DNA of 64,000 bases from positions 1-64,000 of the forward strand of contig DETV01000105.1 in assembly GCA_002361775.1 (NCBI GenBank), read 5' to 3'. This DNA comes from Eubacterium sp. UBA3279. Lineage in GTDB: Bacteria > Bacillota > Clostridia > Lachnospirales > Lachnospiraceae. This document shows positions 43,418 through 53,579 of the stretch, in pieces. The notes beneath the pieces are model-generated. The model saw only the letters and a list, made by a program, of their open reading frames with translations. It ran no database searches and was not told the origin of the DNA. Position 1 is the first letter of the stretch. Each line of letters begins with the position of its first letter. The translations under genes and the position numbers were made by a program.

Positions 43418-44116
43418 TTGTATAGAGATTTTGGTATGACACTTGCTGCCAAGAGAAAAGAAAAACATCTGAATCAGCTGCAGCTTGCTGATCTTCTGAA
43501 TAAGAAAGGGCTGGAAGTAAAACCCGGATCCATCAGTAAATGGGAAAAGAATGTGAATTCACCAAATGTAATCCAGTTCTTTGCCCTCTGCGAGATTCTT
43601 GGGATAGATAATATTAATGATACTTTCGGCATTGCTATCGAAGAAAACCTCTTCGCTCAGCTCAATGAAGAAGGCAAGAGAAAAACGATTGAATATATGA
43701 ATCTGCTGATCAAAAGCGGAATGTATGTCCGGGAAGAACCAGTCTACATCACAAACAGAACGCTTAAAGTATTTACAGAACCTGCTTCTGCCGGTACCGG
43801 CCTCTTTCTTGACTCTGATCAGTATGAGGAATTTGAAGTCGGTGATGATGTCCCTGCAACTGCAGACTTCGGCATCCGTGTTTCCGGCGACAGTATGGAA
43901 CCGGTCTATGTGAATAAACAGATCGTATGGGTTCATCAGCAGGACCAGCTGGAAAATGGCGATATCGGAATCTTCTATCTGAACGGTGACGCTTATATTA
44001 AAAAATATCAGAAGAACAAAAATAATGTTCAGCTAATATCTCTCAACAAAAAATATGCTCCTATCCAGATTAAATCTGAAATGGAGCTTCGAACCTTCGG
44101 AAAGGTCGTAAAATAA
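43418..44116 (+). CDS. LexA/CI-like self-cleaving repressor
   Basis: A ~232-aa repressor. An XRE helix-turn-helix (LAAKRKEKHLNQLQLADLL) is followed by a linker and an S24 peptidase domain: cleavage site ASAGTG, nucleophile in SGDSMEP and the catalytic Lys in NGDAYIKKYQ. It diverges from the polymerase operon and should respond to RecA-DNA filaments. The start is most likely a TTG at 43418, since GGGAGGTGA lies ~6 bases upstream and an ATG 16 codons earlier falls before that site. It is followed by a clear terminator. Confidence 0.87.
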   Translation: MYRDFGMTLAAKRKEKHLNQLQLADLLNKKGLEVKPGSISKWEKNVNSPNVIQFFALCEILGIDNINDTFGIAIEENLFAQLNEEGKRKTIEYMNLLIKSGMYVREEPVYITNRTLKVFTEPASAGTGLFLDSDQYEEFEVGDDVPATADFGIRVSGDSMEPVYVNKQIVWVHQQDQLENGDIGIFYLNGDAYIKKYQKNKNNVQLISLNKKYAPIQIKSEMELRTFGKVVK

Positions 44117-44120
44117 ACGT

Positions 44121-44168
44121 AAGGCTGGTGCCGGCACTGAAAATTACATCCATAACGGCATCAGCCTT
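44121..44168 (+). terminator. Terminator of the LexA-like repressor
   Basis: AAGGCTGGTGCCG (44121-44133) pairs with CGGCATCAGCCTT (44156-44168), followed by CTCTTTTGTT. Confidence 0.75.
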
Positions 44169-44181
44169 CTCTTTTGTTCTC

Positions 44182-44379
44182 TCACTCATACCAGAACACA
44201 TCTTCCACAGGTTTATCGAAATATCTGGCGATACGAAACAGCACCTCATAAGATGCTATCTTCTGCTTTCGCTCAATTCTTCCAATCGTGTCCGTACTGG
44301 TTTCCACCAGCAAGGCCAGCTGATCCTGTGTCAGTCCCTCCTGGGTACGCAGCTTTTTTAAATTCGTCTGGAACTCCAT
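44182..44379 (-). CDS. Small XRE-family DNA-binding protein
   Basis: A 65-aa protein consisting of one helix-turn-helix: LKKLRTQEGLTQDQLALLVE, then STDTIGRIERKQKIASYEV, ending PVEDVFWYE. This is the common stand-alone HTH_3 form. The ribosome-binding site is weak. It lies at the 3' side of the defence operon and may be transcribed with it or alone. Confidence 0.75.
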   Translation of the reverse strand: MEFQTNLKKLRTQEGLTQDQLALLVETSTDTIGRIERKQKIASYEVLFRIARYFDKPVEDVFWYE

Positions 44380-44477
44380 CACACCACATCACCATCCCGC
44401 TAATTTTTTAGAGACTCCCCGTCTGCTCCTAAAATGTAGCATAAAGCAATGTGCAAAAATCCCGACAGCTAAATGTT

Positions 44478-45461
44478 CTAATAGTTCTGAAGCACGTCCA
44501 GCATATACTCTTTATACTGCTGCTTCACATTTTCCGGACCAGTAATCTTCATTCCGGATCCGATACCGGTTACCCATCCGAAAAACTGCGGACTTACCGA
44601 TACCAGTACTCTAGTTTTGAAATGATCTTCTCCCTGCGGGATCAACCATACATCATGTCCAAAGCGATCGATGATAACACCGGCCAGTTCATTCTTGCAT
44701 TCCAGCGTGACTTCCGCATCTACACCGCCGTACATTCCAAAGGTCTTCTTAGCGAATGCAGCCAGATCAAAGTTCTTGAAGGATTCCTCACCCTTACGAT
44801 CTGTTTCCAGGATCTCTGTATTCTGCATCTTATCTACACGATAATGCTTGATAATTCCAGCCGCTGCATCATAAGCTACCAGATAATAATTCTCATCATC
44901 CCAGGTCAGTGCCCACGGGCTGACAACGTAGAATGCACCGTCTTTCTTCAGTTTCAGTTCTTTCTTAACAGTCCACTCTGCATAATGGAACTTAATTTCC
45001 TTATTCTCGTAGATTGCAGTATGAATGTAGTCCACATTGTAATAAACAGTTTCATTCTCCGTCTTCGGACGGTTTACGATGAAAACATATTTGGAAAGCA
45101 TTGCAGCATCCGTCCTGCAGCAGAGCTTCTCTAATTTCGTTATCAGTTCCTTGGATTTCTTCTCCGTAATAAATTTAGAAGACTGTACAGCATCCACCAG
45201 GAGCTTTAACTCCGGCAATTCAAAATCTCTGGCACCAATATAATAACCAGGATTCTTTCCTTTCTTCTGCTGGATATCCAGTCCGAATTTATCAAGGATC
45301 TCCATCTCTGTATATATCGTTCTTCGATCCGTACTGATGCCATATTCCTGATCCAGAATTGTGCATAATTCCGATGCGTTCAGCATGTGCGTATCATCGG
45401 TACGTTCCAGAAGGATTTCCATCAGGCGTAGGGTACGAAGCTTCTGGTCAAATGAAGCCAT
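44478..45461 (-). CDS. WYL-domain transcriptional regulator
   Basis: A 327-aa regulator: an N-terminal winged helix (DQKLRTLRLMEILLER, then STDRRTIYTEMEILDKFGLDI) and a WYL domain with WALTWDDENYYLVAYD and a C-terminal WCX-like part. WYL proteins sense nucleic-acid-like ligands and regulate many anti-phage islands. AAGGACTGATCGGA leads ATG 45461; the frame extends 20 codons further without a better site. It lies downstream of the defence operon on the same strand, so it is a likely controller. Confidence 0.88.
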   Translation of the reverse strand: MASFDQKLRTLRLMEILLERTDDTHMLNASELCTILDQEYGISTDRRTIYTEMEILDKFGLDIQQKKGKNPGYYIGARDFELPELKLLVDAVQSSKFITEKKSKELITKLEKLCCRTDAAMLSKYVFIVNRPKTENETVYYNVDYIHTAIYENKEIKFHYAEWTVKKELKLKKDGAFYVVSPWALTWDDENYYLVAYDAAAGIIKHYRVDKMQNTEILETDRKGEESFKNFDLAAFAKKTFGMYGGVDAEVTLECKNELAGVIIDRFGHDVWLIPQGEDHFKTRVLVSVSPQFFGWVTGIGSGMKITGPENVKQQYKEYMLDVLQNY

Positions 45462-45589
45462 TCCGATCAGTCCTTTCTTCGTATATTTTAATTGGATTCC
45501 AGATTGATGCGCATATCGCACTCTTCGCAGCCAAAATCCAGGTCTTCATCGATTCTTTTTATCATATAAATCATCTTATTATCAATCCA

Positions 45590-47020
45590 TTACAGCATAA
45601 TTTTATTAATCATACCTGCGTTATTGCTTCCGGCACGATTATCACTCGGAGTCTTTCCGATGGTAACCATATAACGTGGATCACCTTGATATGTAATCTT
45701 GTAATGCCTACCATCATCCGAGATTTCAAATCCCAAACTAATAAGTTCCTGCTTCATTGCTCCGGTTAATGTCTTGTATCCCTTAAACAGATTTTTGACT
45801 CTCTGTTTTCTTTCATCACTCAGATGCTGATACGGATTATTTTCAAGAATGTCCTCCAGCACATCATACAGACGAGTACCTTTTTCCGTATTATTAAGAG
45901 CTTCTGCCAACACTCCCAATACCATATCCTTTACTTCTTCCGGATAAAAATCTTCCTCATCACCCTGATAAATAATTGGCATCGCATCGGAAGCATTCAT
46001 CTTTGCACGAAGTCCAAAGTTCTCCATCTGAAGAGCTTCATTTGCTTTTGATAATTCCTCCACTTTCTTCTGGAGGCTCTTGATATCCTCATCAAACTCT
46101 TCATAAACCAGATTAATTTCTTCTTCAGCACTCTGCTTTGCACTTTCTGCTTCTGCCAGTCTCTGGATCTGGTTCTGAAGATTATCAGACAACACGGAAC
46201 TATTCACTCCCTGCCAGGTATATAAGATATCCATGCGCTGTGAATTCCAATACTGGATAACATGGCGGATGACCTTTTCCAATCTGACATCCATGTTTCC
46301 AGTAGCGCTGCGGAATAAAAACCTCTTACGATTTACCCCTAAGGAAGGGTAATAAATTCGAACGGCACCATACTCTTCTGCAGTTTCACCACAGATTTCT
46401 GTACACTTCTTGCAGGCCTCTTTACTTTCCTCTACAAGAACATGAGCCGCTCCCTTTAATCTGGAAGCCAACCAGGAAATACTAAGCGGATCCCTATCTG
46501 CAAAATCTTTTGCAACATAAACAACAGGCAGTTCATAATATTCCTTATTCCTTACAACCTGCTGAACAGTTTCCAGATTACAATCTGTAATCACTATCGG
46601 ATCTCTTAATACAGGAAGATCTTGATCATCCTGTAGATATCCATGCTCAATCAACAATGAAATAAAGTGCGGAGTTGAGAATGCCGCATTCATTTCAAGA
46701 GCATCCTCGCTGAAAGTACGATCCAATCGAATTGAGATCTTTCTTTCTGCAAAATTGACAACAAAGTCCGTATCCCAAACGACTTCACCCGAAGTAATCT
46801 TTTCATGGCGTACAGCCAGAATATCTTTTTCTGGATAATCTATAATCTCGATAGAAAGCTTGTCTGTGCCAAACTTAATATTCTTTTCGCCGTTCCAGGA
46901 CACTCCCTGGACGATGTTTTCTTTATACTTGGCACTTTGGTTCCATTTCAGTACAATATCAATAAATGCATCTTTATTAATTTTATCGCTAAGATTCAAA
47001 ATAGTTGAAAACAGAAGCAC
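45590..47020 (-). CDS. Coiled-coil protein with HicA-like C-terminal segment
   Basis: A 476-aa protein. The N-terminal ~270 residues are unrecognised. Residues ~285-345 form a coiled coil (AESAKQSAEEEINLVYEEF, LQKKVEELSKANEALQMEN). The C-terminal ~75 residues (ELISLGFEISDDGRHYKITY, GKTPSDNRAG) look like a small double-stranded-RNA-binding-type or HicA-like fold found at the ends of some defence proteins. It starts with GTG at 47018-47020 after GGAGGG. It lies 20 bases after the helicase, so it belongs to the same operon. Confidence 0.6.
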   Translation of the reverse strand: MLLFSTILNLSDKINKDAFIDIVLKWNQSAKYKENIVQGVSWNGEKNIKFGTDKLSIEIIDYPEKDILAVRHEKITSGEVVWDTDFVVNFAERKISIRLDRTFSEDALEMNAAFSTPHFISLLIEHGYLQDDQDLPVLRDPIVITDCNLETVQQVVRNKEYYELPVVYVAKDFADRDPLSISWLASRLKGAAHVLVEESKEACKKCTEICGETAEEYGAVRIYYPSLGVNRKRFLFRSATGNMDVRLEKVIRHVIQYWNSQRMDILYTWQGVNSSVLSDNLQNQIQRLAEAESAKQSAEEEINLVYEEFDEDIKSLQKKVEELSKANEALQMENFGLRAKMNASDAMPIIYQGDEEDFYPEEVKDMVLGVLAEALNNTEKGTRLYDVLEDILENNPYQHLSDERKQRVKNLFKGYKTLTGAMKQELISLGFEISDDGRHYKITYQGDPRYMVTIGKTPSDNRAGSNNAGMINKIML

Positions 47021-47040
47021 TTTTTTGTCCCTCCATTATA

Positions 47041-49284
47041 TTAATCGTAGTATTTCGCCAAACCTGTTCTACATGATAAACGTATTTCTTCGATATCTTC
47101 TTCTGTTAGTTTTTTTGCTATTGCCTTGTCCAGTTGCAATACCCCGATATATTTTGAATGTCTCATAACACCCATTTCTTCGTAAACTCTAAAAGGGTTC
47201 GTTAATATCAAGGTTTCAATATCTTTTCTTGTATACTCTATTTGAGTCAATAAACCAGATCGCTTTTCCGCAACTAGCCCTTGCTGCATACGCATTTCAT
47301 AAAATTCCATAAAGCTTTCTACAACATCCTCTAATCTAGCCACACCTTCTTCATCCATATGATCAAAGAATGCTAACAAAAAAACAGGTTTGTAGGAATG
47401 ATCCATGTGCATTCGTCGAATATTATCAATAAATATATCTTTTCTGTTTTTATTCGTTATTTCAGTCCAACCAAAACGTGTACATATTTCACTTACTTGA
47501 TTCGGATTGAAGTAAGAAAAACTCTTATTTTCACTTACCGGCACTATCATATCCGGAACTATTGTTCCATCACGTATGCACTTTCTTATCTGCTTCGCTC
47601 TTACATTTATATGCCTAGTCAATTCCATTACAGAATACATACCAGCCGCTTGCTCTTGCCAATTAAACAGATCAATCTGTTCATAATCCGTCGCATAAAT
47701 AGGATAATCTACCAATACTTCCGGCTTTTCTCCCTTCGAAAACATATCGTTATCCCATTTAATACCATGCTTTGTTCCGAGCACCAATCCCCCTGGATGA
47801 TATTTATTTATGCCCAGTAGTCTATGCATAGAATAAGGACAATTATATATATTTGCATTATCAACAAAATCAAAAACCATCAAATATTCTTTACCGGGAC
47901 ATAATCTCATCCCTCGTCCGAGTTGTTGCATATATATTGTTTTCGACATAGTAGGTCGAGCCATAAATAATACAGATGTATGTGGGCTATCCCATCCTTC
48001 ATTTAGTAAATCACATGCACATAATACAGATATCTTTCCATCCTCATAATCCTTAAGAATTCGCTTTCTTTCTGTTGGATTCAAGCCACCGGAAATGCTC
48101 TCCGCATTAATTCCATTATCTCTAAATAACTGTGCAACTTCTTTAGCATGCTTAACGGAAGTACAAAATACTACGGTTGGTTTATTTTTCACGTATTCAC
48201 AATATGTATCAACTATTAGTTTATTTCGCCCTGGCACCATAATCTTGGTATTTAAATCCAAAGAATTATACTTAAATCCACTAAACCTAACATCTTTGAG
48301 GTCGATATTAGTTTTTATTCTAATACAGCGAACCGGAACGAGAATCCCTGTCTCAACCGCATCTTTAATATCCAATTTATGTGCCATATTTTGAAATATC
48401 TGTAGTAAATCGGCACCATCTGCTCTTTCAGGCGTTGCGGTTAAGCCCAAAGTAAAATATGTTTTAAAATAAGACAGAATTCTTCTATAAGTTTCAGCTG
48501 CAGCATGATGACATTCATCAATTATTAGATATCCAAAATCCTCTGGATTAAACAAATCCAAATTATTGGAAACACTTTGAACAGAACCACAAATAACAAA
48601 TTGATTCGTATCATGATAATTCTCAACCATTCGTCCTATGGTAACTTCTGGCCATAGCTTTGCAAAATTAGCATAGCCTTGCTCAACCAGCTCCTTAGTA
48701 TGGGCTAAGAATAAGGTTCTTTTGCCAACTGCTTTAGCGTCTAGTACGCCAATCGCCGATTTACCAGACCCAGTAGCTCCTTGAACTAAAGCTATCGTTT
48801 GGTTGTCCTTTCGCATCCTTTTCAAATTGATTAATGCTTCTTCTTGGTGCTCTCTCAATTCAAAAACCTGACCGTTTTGAGCAGGCATAGAATCATCAAT
48901 ATAAAAAAGGGCGGGTGACATACCCAAAAAAGTAATCAATTCATCCTTAACTCTATCTGGACACTTCTCTAACTGTTTATCTGTCCAACGAAACACTTTC
49001 CATCCTTCATGAATCATGCTGTTCTGTTTCAACAAATCATCAGTATATTTGTCTTCAGATATAGAAGATGGATTATGCCATGTATTACCATCTATCTCAA
49101 AAGCAATCCTTCCACAATCACTATTAACTGCAAAATCAATACTTCTGTGACGTCCGTAAATATCCAAAAAAGGGTATTGTAAATAAACATATTGACTTAA
49201 TTCTGGACCAAATGTCTCACAAAAGATATCGATAAACTTATCTTCGGCTGAACTATTTCCCATTCCGCCAATATTGTTTTTCAT
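47041..49284 (-). CDS. SF2 helicase with N-terminal VSR/DUF559-like nuclease domain
   Basis: A 747-aa protein. Residues ~10-120 carry a VSR-like PD-(D/E)xK pattern: SIDFAV (Asp50), IAFEIDGNTWH (Glu63) and a later GWKVFRWT strand. Then comes a type III-restriction-like helicase: Walker A GATGSGKS (~169-176), DECH (256-259), GLTATPER, and motif VI QQLGRGMRLC. The C-terminal ~150 residues contain a small HTH-like part (SVMELTRHINVRAKQIRKC). Domain order suggests ATP-driven DNA translocation with its own cutting or nicking activity. It lies 23 bases after the giant ATPase. Confidence 0.82.
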   Translation of the reverse strand: MKNNIGGMGNSSAEDKFIDIFCETFGPELSQYVYLQYPFLDIYGRHRSIDFAVNSDCGRIAFEIDGNTWHNPSSISEDKYTDDLLKQNSMIHEGWKVFRWTDKQLEKCPDRVKDELITFLGMSPALFYIDDSMPAQNGQVFELREHQEEALINLKRMRKDNQTIALVQGATGSGKSAIGVLDAKAVGKRTLFLAHTKELVEQGYANFAKLWPEVTIGRMVENYHDTNQFVICGSVQSVSNNLDLFNPEDFGYLIIDECHHAAAETYRRILSYFKTYFTLGLTATPERADGADLLQIFQNMAHKLDIKDAVETGILVPVRCIRIKTNIDLKDVRFSGFKYNSLDLNTKIMVPGRNKLIVDTYCEYVKNKPTVVFCTSVKHAKEVAQLFRDNGINAESISGGLNPTERKRILKDYEDGKISVLCACDLLNEGWDSPHTSVLFMARPTMSKTIYMQQLGRGMRLCPGKEYLMVFDFVDNANIYNCPYSMHRLLGINKYHPGGLVLGTKHGIKWDNDMFSKGEKPEVLVDYPIYATDYEQIDLFNWQEQAAGMYSVMELTRHINVRAKQIRKCIRDGTIVPDMIVPVSENKSFSYFNPNQVSEICTRFGWTEITNKNRKDIFIDNIRRMHMDHSYKPVFLLAFFDHMDEEGVARLEDVVESFMEFYEMRMQQGLVAEKRSGLLTQIEYTRKDIETLILTNPFRVYEEMGVMRHSKYIGVLQLDKAIAKKLTEEDIEEIRLSCRTGLAKYYD

Positions 49285-49307
49285 TTACAACACTCCTCAC
49301 ATAATTA

Positions 49308-52300
49308 TTAATTGTTTTTTGTTACTACTTGAATATTCATAGAACTGCACAATTTTACTATGCATTCTGATTTCTCATCGTCATTAAGTTTTTCGAAATA
49401 GATTAATACATCTTCTATTTTTCCATCCTTGATTAATTCATCAGCTTCCTTATCAAGTAATGCAATTTCACTTAATGTATCTTCTGATAAATAATCTGGT
49501 AAAACTTCAATAGCAGCTTTCCAAGTATGAACACTTTTTCGTGATCGATCTCCTAATGATAGATGACGGTTTCTCCACTGGTTTTCCTTTGTTTTCAGTT
49601 TTTGATCAATTTCCGCAATAACCTCATCGATTATCTCAAGAACTTCAAAATCAAACTCAGAATCCTGATACTTCTCTTGTATCTGCTTTGATTTAGATAA
49701 GAATTCTTTTCTTGATGAACTAGTCGCTACAAGTCCATTTACCTCATCAAGTAACTCAGACAGATTATCTTTAATCTCAACCAAGCCTTCTTCATCATTT
49801 GCAGATATACCTTTTTGAAGAACAAGATTGATCCGTTCAATCAGTTCATGGATATCATCTGCTGACTTAATTTCCATCAGATCATCCCAGATATCTGCAA
49901 TATCCTGCTCTATACGTGTTTTTGCCTTATCTAAAACAGAGAGCCTGTCTGAAAGAGCTTTCTGGATTTTTTCGCCATCTTTACCGAGAGAAAGTTTATA
50001 TTTCTCAACTCTTTTCAACAACTCTTTTCCGTTTTTCAGCAAATCTTTTATAGCTATATAAGATGTAAATCTATCCATCTTACTTAATTCCATATATTTA
50101 CTATAATCACCACGTAATTCTTGTCTGGATTTGATTTCTTCTTGATTTTCAAGTTCTTTATTTTTCTGACGCTCAATCATGTTTGCATATGTTTGAAAAC
50201 CAAGTGCGCTCAGCTTATTTTGTATTTTAGTATTATGATTACGGAATGTATTCATTCCTTCAATGGATTTACAGTACATATTTGCAACATATGAAGCAAT
50301 ATTATCATCAATAAATTTTACGATAGCAGATTTTAAACTTTGAAGATTTTCTTTTGACACCTCATCAAAATCATAACCATTATCCATAAAATATCTACTA
50401 ATGGATATATCAGATAATTTTTCCATTGCTACAATGGCATTATACAGACTGGTATTTTCAACGGCTGCATCGTATTGCTCCTCAACATCTCCGATTACTA
50501 TATCCCAATCTCTCTTTGCGTTTGCTCCTTTATCTAAAAGATTTTTCGCAAGTAAATACTCTGTCTCAATTTCCTCCGGCACTTCATCTGTCTTTGTAAG
50601 TCGTTCCAATTCTCTTGCAAGAGCGGCAACTTCTGACATAATTCTATTATCTTGAATCCTGGTAAACAGACGTTTGTATTTTGTAACTACTTGACCTGCA
50701 TCAACTACAATAAATGTTGAATCACGAATAACATCTATTTTGATTTTTTTATCTTTAATGATGACAAGCTCTTTCCAGTTATTGATATTTCTAATCTCAT
50801 CTTTATATTTAAAGCGCAAGCAATAACTGAGATTAGCACAAATAACCGCTATCATCAGAGTAATAATATCTTCACTCATACCATATGGCGGTTTGCTATA
50901 TTCATCAAAAATGTCTGAACATTTTTTACTTGAATTACCGGTAAGATCCTTTACGATTTTATCATACACAATCTTAGCGCGCTTATCTTCTGGTGGTGTA
51001 ATGCGATACTGATTGTTAATACATTTCCAAGATGTATTACTTGAACACATAAGAATCGCTTCAATCCTATTTCTCACCTCGCTCGAAAAATTATGTATGC
51101 TATCTTGATTTATCGTTCCAGACAAGAGCATTTTGATGATTGAACAATAATTAGTTCCTGCCTTGGCACCTAAGTTATTATTCTTTGTTATAAAACCATC
51201 AAACCAGAAGGAAACCGCGTTAGGATATATTTCTTCAAATGTATTTGTCAAAAACGCTGCCATCCGTGTTGTAATTCTCTGAACTCCAGTGGATAGTACC
51301 CGGATTCTCTTTTTCTTTAATTCCTCAAATTCATCTTTTAAGTTGCTTTCTGCTTGAGCAAAGCCATCTGTAAAATGCCTTTCATATTTTTTACGATTAA
51401 GATCGTCCATATTATCAAACACATAATATTCTGTAAGATAGTTAAACAATCTGTTTTCCTCATCATTAATCAACATGATAATAACCGGCATTCCATCAAA
51501 CAATTGAGCAAGTGCCTGTACTTTTTCAAGTTGTGCAGAATCACTATCTTTATTCATATATAACCAGACCAATCTACCTTTTGCCACTGTAGAACTAATA
51601 GAACTTGTCCAGTCTTCAACATACTGCTTTGCCCGTGCCTGTGTGAATTCTTCAATTGGATAGAGTTCCTGTTTAAATTTCCACTCATTTGTTGAAATCT
51701 TATGAACGGTTCCAAAATTTGTTGTCTGTAATTCTAGAACCCCAGCAATCTCTTGGATTTTCAGATTTGCTATATAAGATGGTGGAATATGTGTAGATGC
51801 AATCAATCTTTTCTTAATTACTTTAAAATCATGTGCACCATTTGATTCTTCCATAAAATCAAAAACATTTGCATGATCATCATAACCTAAGACTGCATAC
51901 TCATTCTCTAACCAGTTCAGTTCCTCTTCTATTTCCTTAACCGACAAACCTGAAGCAAATGCCAGCGCAGCTTTCGCATCATTGTAATCTGTAGTTCTAA
52001 AACGTAAAATTCGAAGTATTAGGTTTGCTCTAAGGACCGCAAGCGATTTATCCGATAATTTATCTCCAAATTTTCTTAAAACATTATCATACTTAATGCA
52101 CTGCTGTGATGGTTGCTTTCCATCCTGTTCAGCTGCTAGCATTTCAATGTAAAGATCACCTCTCATTAATTCTTCAGGCAGAATAACTAGAGGAGTGTTT
52201 TGTATTTCATTATTTGAAATTCCTTCTATGTATTGACTAATCAGAGTAAGTGAAGAACGATTCTGTAAATAATCCGAAAGTTGAGTAAGCATAAACGTAG

Positions 52301-53570
52301 ATAGTGGATGCATAGGATAAATACCCTCAACAACAACTTTACGGAACAGTCGGTAGTCTTTCCACATTCCCTTCGTAATGAGCCATTTATTCAATTTCGA
52401 GAAAGCATTTTTCCATTCATTCTCTGTCTTTTCCTGCCAAGAAATAATCTGTTTGGAAAATTCACTTTTATCTTTTCGTTGAATAAGGTTTGCGAAAACA
52501 GTCTCCAGATTTGAAGAAATATAATACTTATCACTGCCGTCATAACGTCCGATATAACGACTAATATTTTTCGTTTGATCCACTCGCTGCAAATAAGTTT
52601 TAATGTCTGACTGAATAAAATTAATGACCTGAAGTGCTCCATCTGCATTTTGTACAGACTCAAAAATTTGCTGTAAAGCAGAATCACCGGATTTAGCCGC
52701 ATTGACACCGGAAGCATATTCTAAGTATCGTCCAAACTCATCGAACAAAATAATCACATGATCAAACATTCCATTTATTCCACAATACTCAGAAACTAAC
52801 ATATCTAATATTGCGGATGCAGATAATCCTTCATCCCATCTGATTTCTTGTCCTGTTATATCTTTGTAAGCAGCATTTACTATTTCAAATGCAATTTCGT
52901 TTGTTAATAATTCCCTTTTTAACTTTGCTGTTAGGCGTTCTCCCTTTTCATTCCACCCGTATGTCTTAGCTGCTTCCTCAAATATACCTATAGATGTAAC
53001 AGAATTACGTTCAAAAAATAACTCTGCTGTTTCTAACGCTCTATTTAGTTTTCTTAAATTGTCATCAGGTAAGCCATACAACGCTAAACTTCTCTGTGCA
53101 GCTCGTAAAATTTCAGAATGCAAATTAAAATCGCGCATTCCATTAATAACCATGACAAAATTTCTCGAATCACAGTTCTCTCTTATCGCTTGCGCTGACT
53201 CTTCATCAATTTTTCTAATATTCTCAATTACAGCAGAAAATGTTTGTGGCATATAATTCGCTCCAGAAAAGAGCTGCCCCAAAGTAACTGCAAGATGAGA
53301 TTTTCCTGTTCCATAATCTGCAATTGCTAATGAAGGAACTTTTACATTCTCATCGTTCAGTTTATCTGTGAGATTTCGTACTAAACTTATAGTATCAATA
53401 CGTTTTTTACTACCTGAGGTTGCGTCTTCCACCCCAAAATAGTCTTTGCCATGAAACACAAAGTTTTCTGCTACTTTTGAAGCCTTTTCCGGATCATAAA
53501 ACCAATCAATCTGAACCGCACCTTCAAAATAAAGGTCTTTTCTAAATTCTAAAAGATCTCCATATCTCAT
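49308..53570 (-). CDS. Very large P-loop ATPase (BrxC/PglY-like layout)
   Basis: A 1,420-aa protein. Walker A IADYGTGKSHL is at ~83-93 and Walker B VIILFDEFGRYLEY near 272. After the ATPase come a helical mid-region and long coiled-coil segments in the last ~400 residues. Size and layout resemble the giant ATPases of BREX (BrxC/PglY) and other defence operons, but I cannot assign it to a named family. Start: ATG 53570 after AGGTGA; a GTG directly abutting the previous stop is possible. It is co-transcribed with the Dpt-like genes. Confidence 0.7.
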   Translation of the reverse strand: MRYGDLLEFRKDLYFEGAVQIDWFYDPEKASKVAENFVFHGKDYFGVEDATSGSKKRIDTISLVRNLTDKLNDENVKVPSLAIADYGTGKSHLAVTLGQLFSGANYMPQTFSAVIENIRKIDEESAQAIRENCDSRNFVMVINGMRDFNLHSEILRAAQRSLALYGLPDDNLRKLNRALETAELFFERNSVTSIGIFEEAAKTYGWNEKGERLTAKLKRELLTNEIAFEIVNAAYKDITGQEIRWDEGLSASAILDMLVSEYCGINGMFDHVIILFDEFGRYLEYASGVNAAKSGDSALQQIFESVQNADGALQVINFIQSDIKTYLQRVDQTKNISRYIGRYDGSDKYYISSNLETVFANLIQRKDKSEFSKQIISWQEKTENEWKNAFSKLNKWLITKGMWKDYRLFRKVVVEGIYPMHPLSTFMLTQLSDYLQNRSSLTLISQYIEGISNNEIQNTPLVILPEELMRGDLYIEMLAAEQDGKQPSQQCIKYDNVLRKFGDKLSDKSLAVLRANLILRILRFRTTDYNDAKAALAFASGLSVKEIEEELNWLENEYAVLGYDDHANVFDFMEESNGAHDFKVIKKRLIASTHIPPSYIANLKIQEIAGVLELQTTNFGTVHKISTNEWKFKQELYPIEEFTQARAKQYVEDWTSSISSTVAKGRLVWLYMNKDSDSAQLEKVQALAQLFDGMPVIIMLINDEENRLFNYLTEYYVFDNMDDLNRKKYERHFTDGFAQAESNLKDEFEELKKKRIRVLSTGVQRITTRMAAFLTNTFEEIYPNAVSFWFDGFITKNNNLGAKAGTNYCSIIKMLLSGTINQDSIHNFSSEVRNRIEAILMCSSNTSWKCINNQYRITPPEDKRAKIVYDKIVKDLTGNSSKKCSDIFDEYSKPPYGMSEDIITLMIAVICANLSYCLRFKYKDEIRNINNWKELVIIKDKKIKIDVIRDSTFIVVDAGQVVTKYKRLFTRIQDNRIMSEVAALARELERLTKTDEVPEEIETEYLLAKNLLDKGANAKRDWDIVIGDVEEQYDAAVENTSLYNAIVAMEKLSDISISRYFMDNGYDFDEVSKENLQSLKSAIVKFIDDNIASYVANMYCKSIEGMNTFRNHNTKIQNKLSALGFQTYANMIERQKNKELENQEEIKSRQELRGDYSKYMELSKMDRFTSYIAIKDLLKNGKELLKRVEKYKLSLGKDGEKIQKALSDRLSVLDKAKTRIEQDIADIWDDLMEIKSADDIHELIERINLVLQKGISANDEEGLVEIKDNLSELLDEVNGLVATSSSRKEFLSKSKQIQEKYQDSEFDFEVLEIIDEVIAEIDQKLKTKENQWRNRHLSLGDRSRKSVHTWKAAIEVLPDYLSEDTLSEIALLDKEADELIKDGKIEDVLIYFEKLNDDEKSECIVKLCSSMNIQVVTKNN

Positions 53571-53579
53571 ATTTATCAC

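Noticed and set aside
26312..45000. A CRISPR array or a complete prophage
   Set aside because: No regularly spaced repeats were seen, and no capsid, portal, terminase, tail or lysis genes are present.
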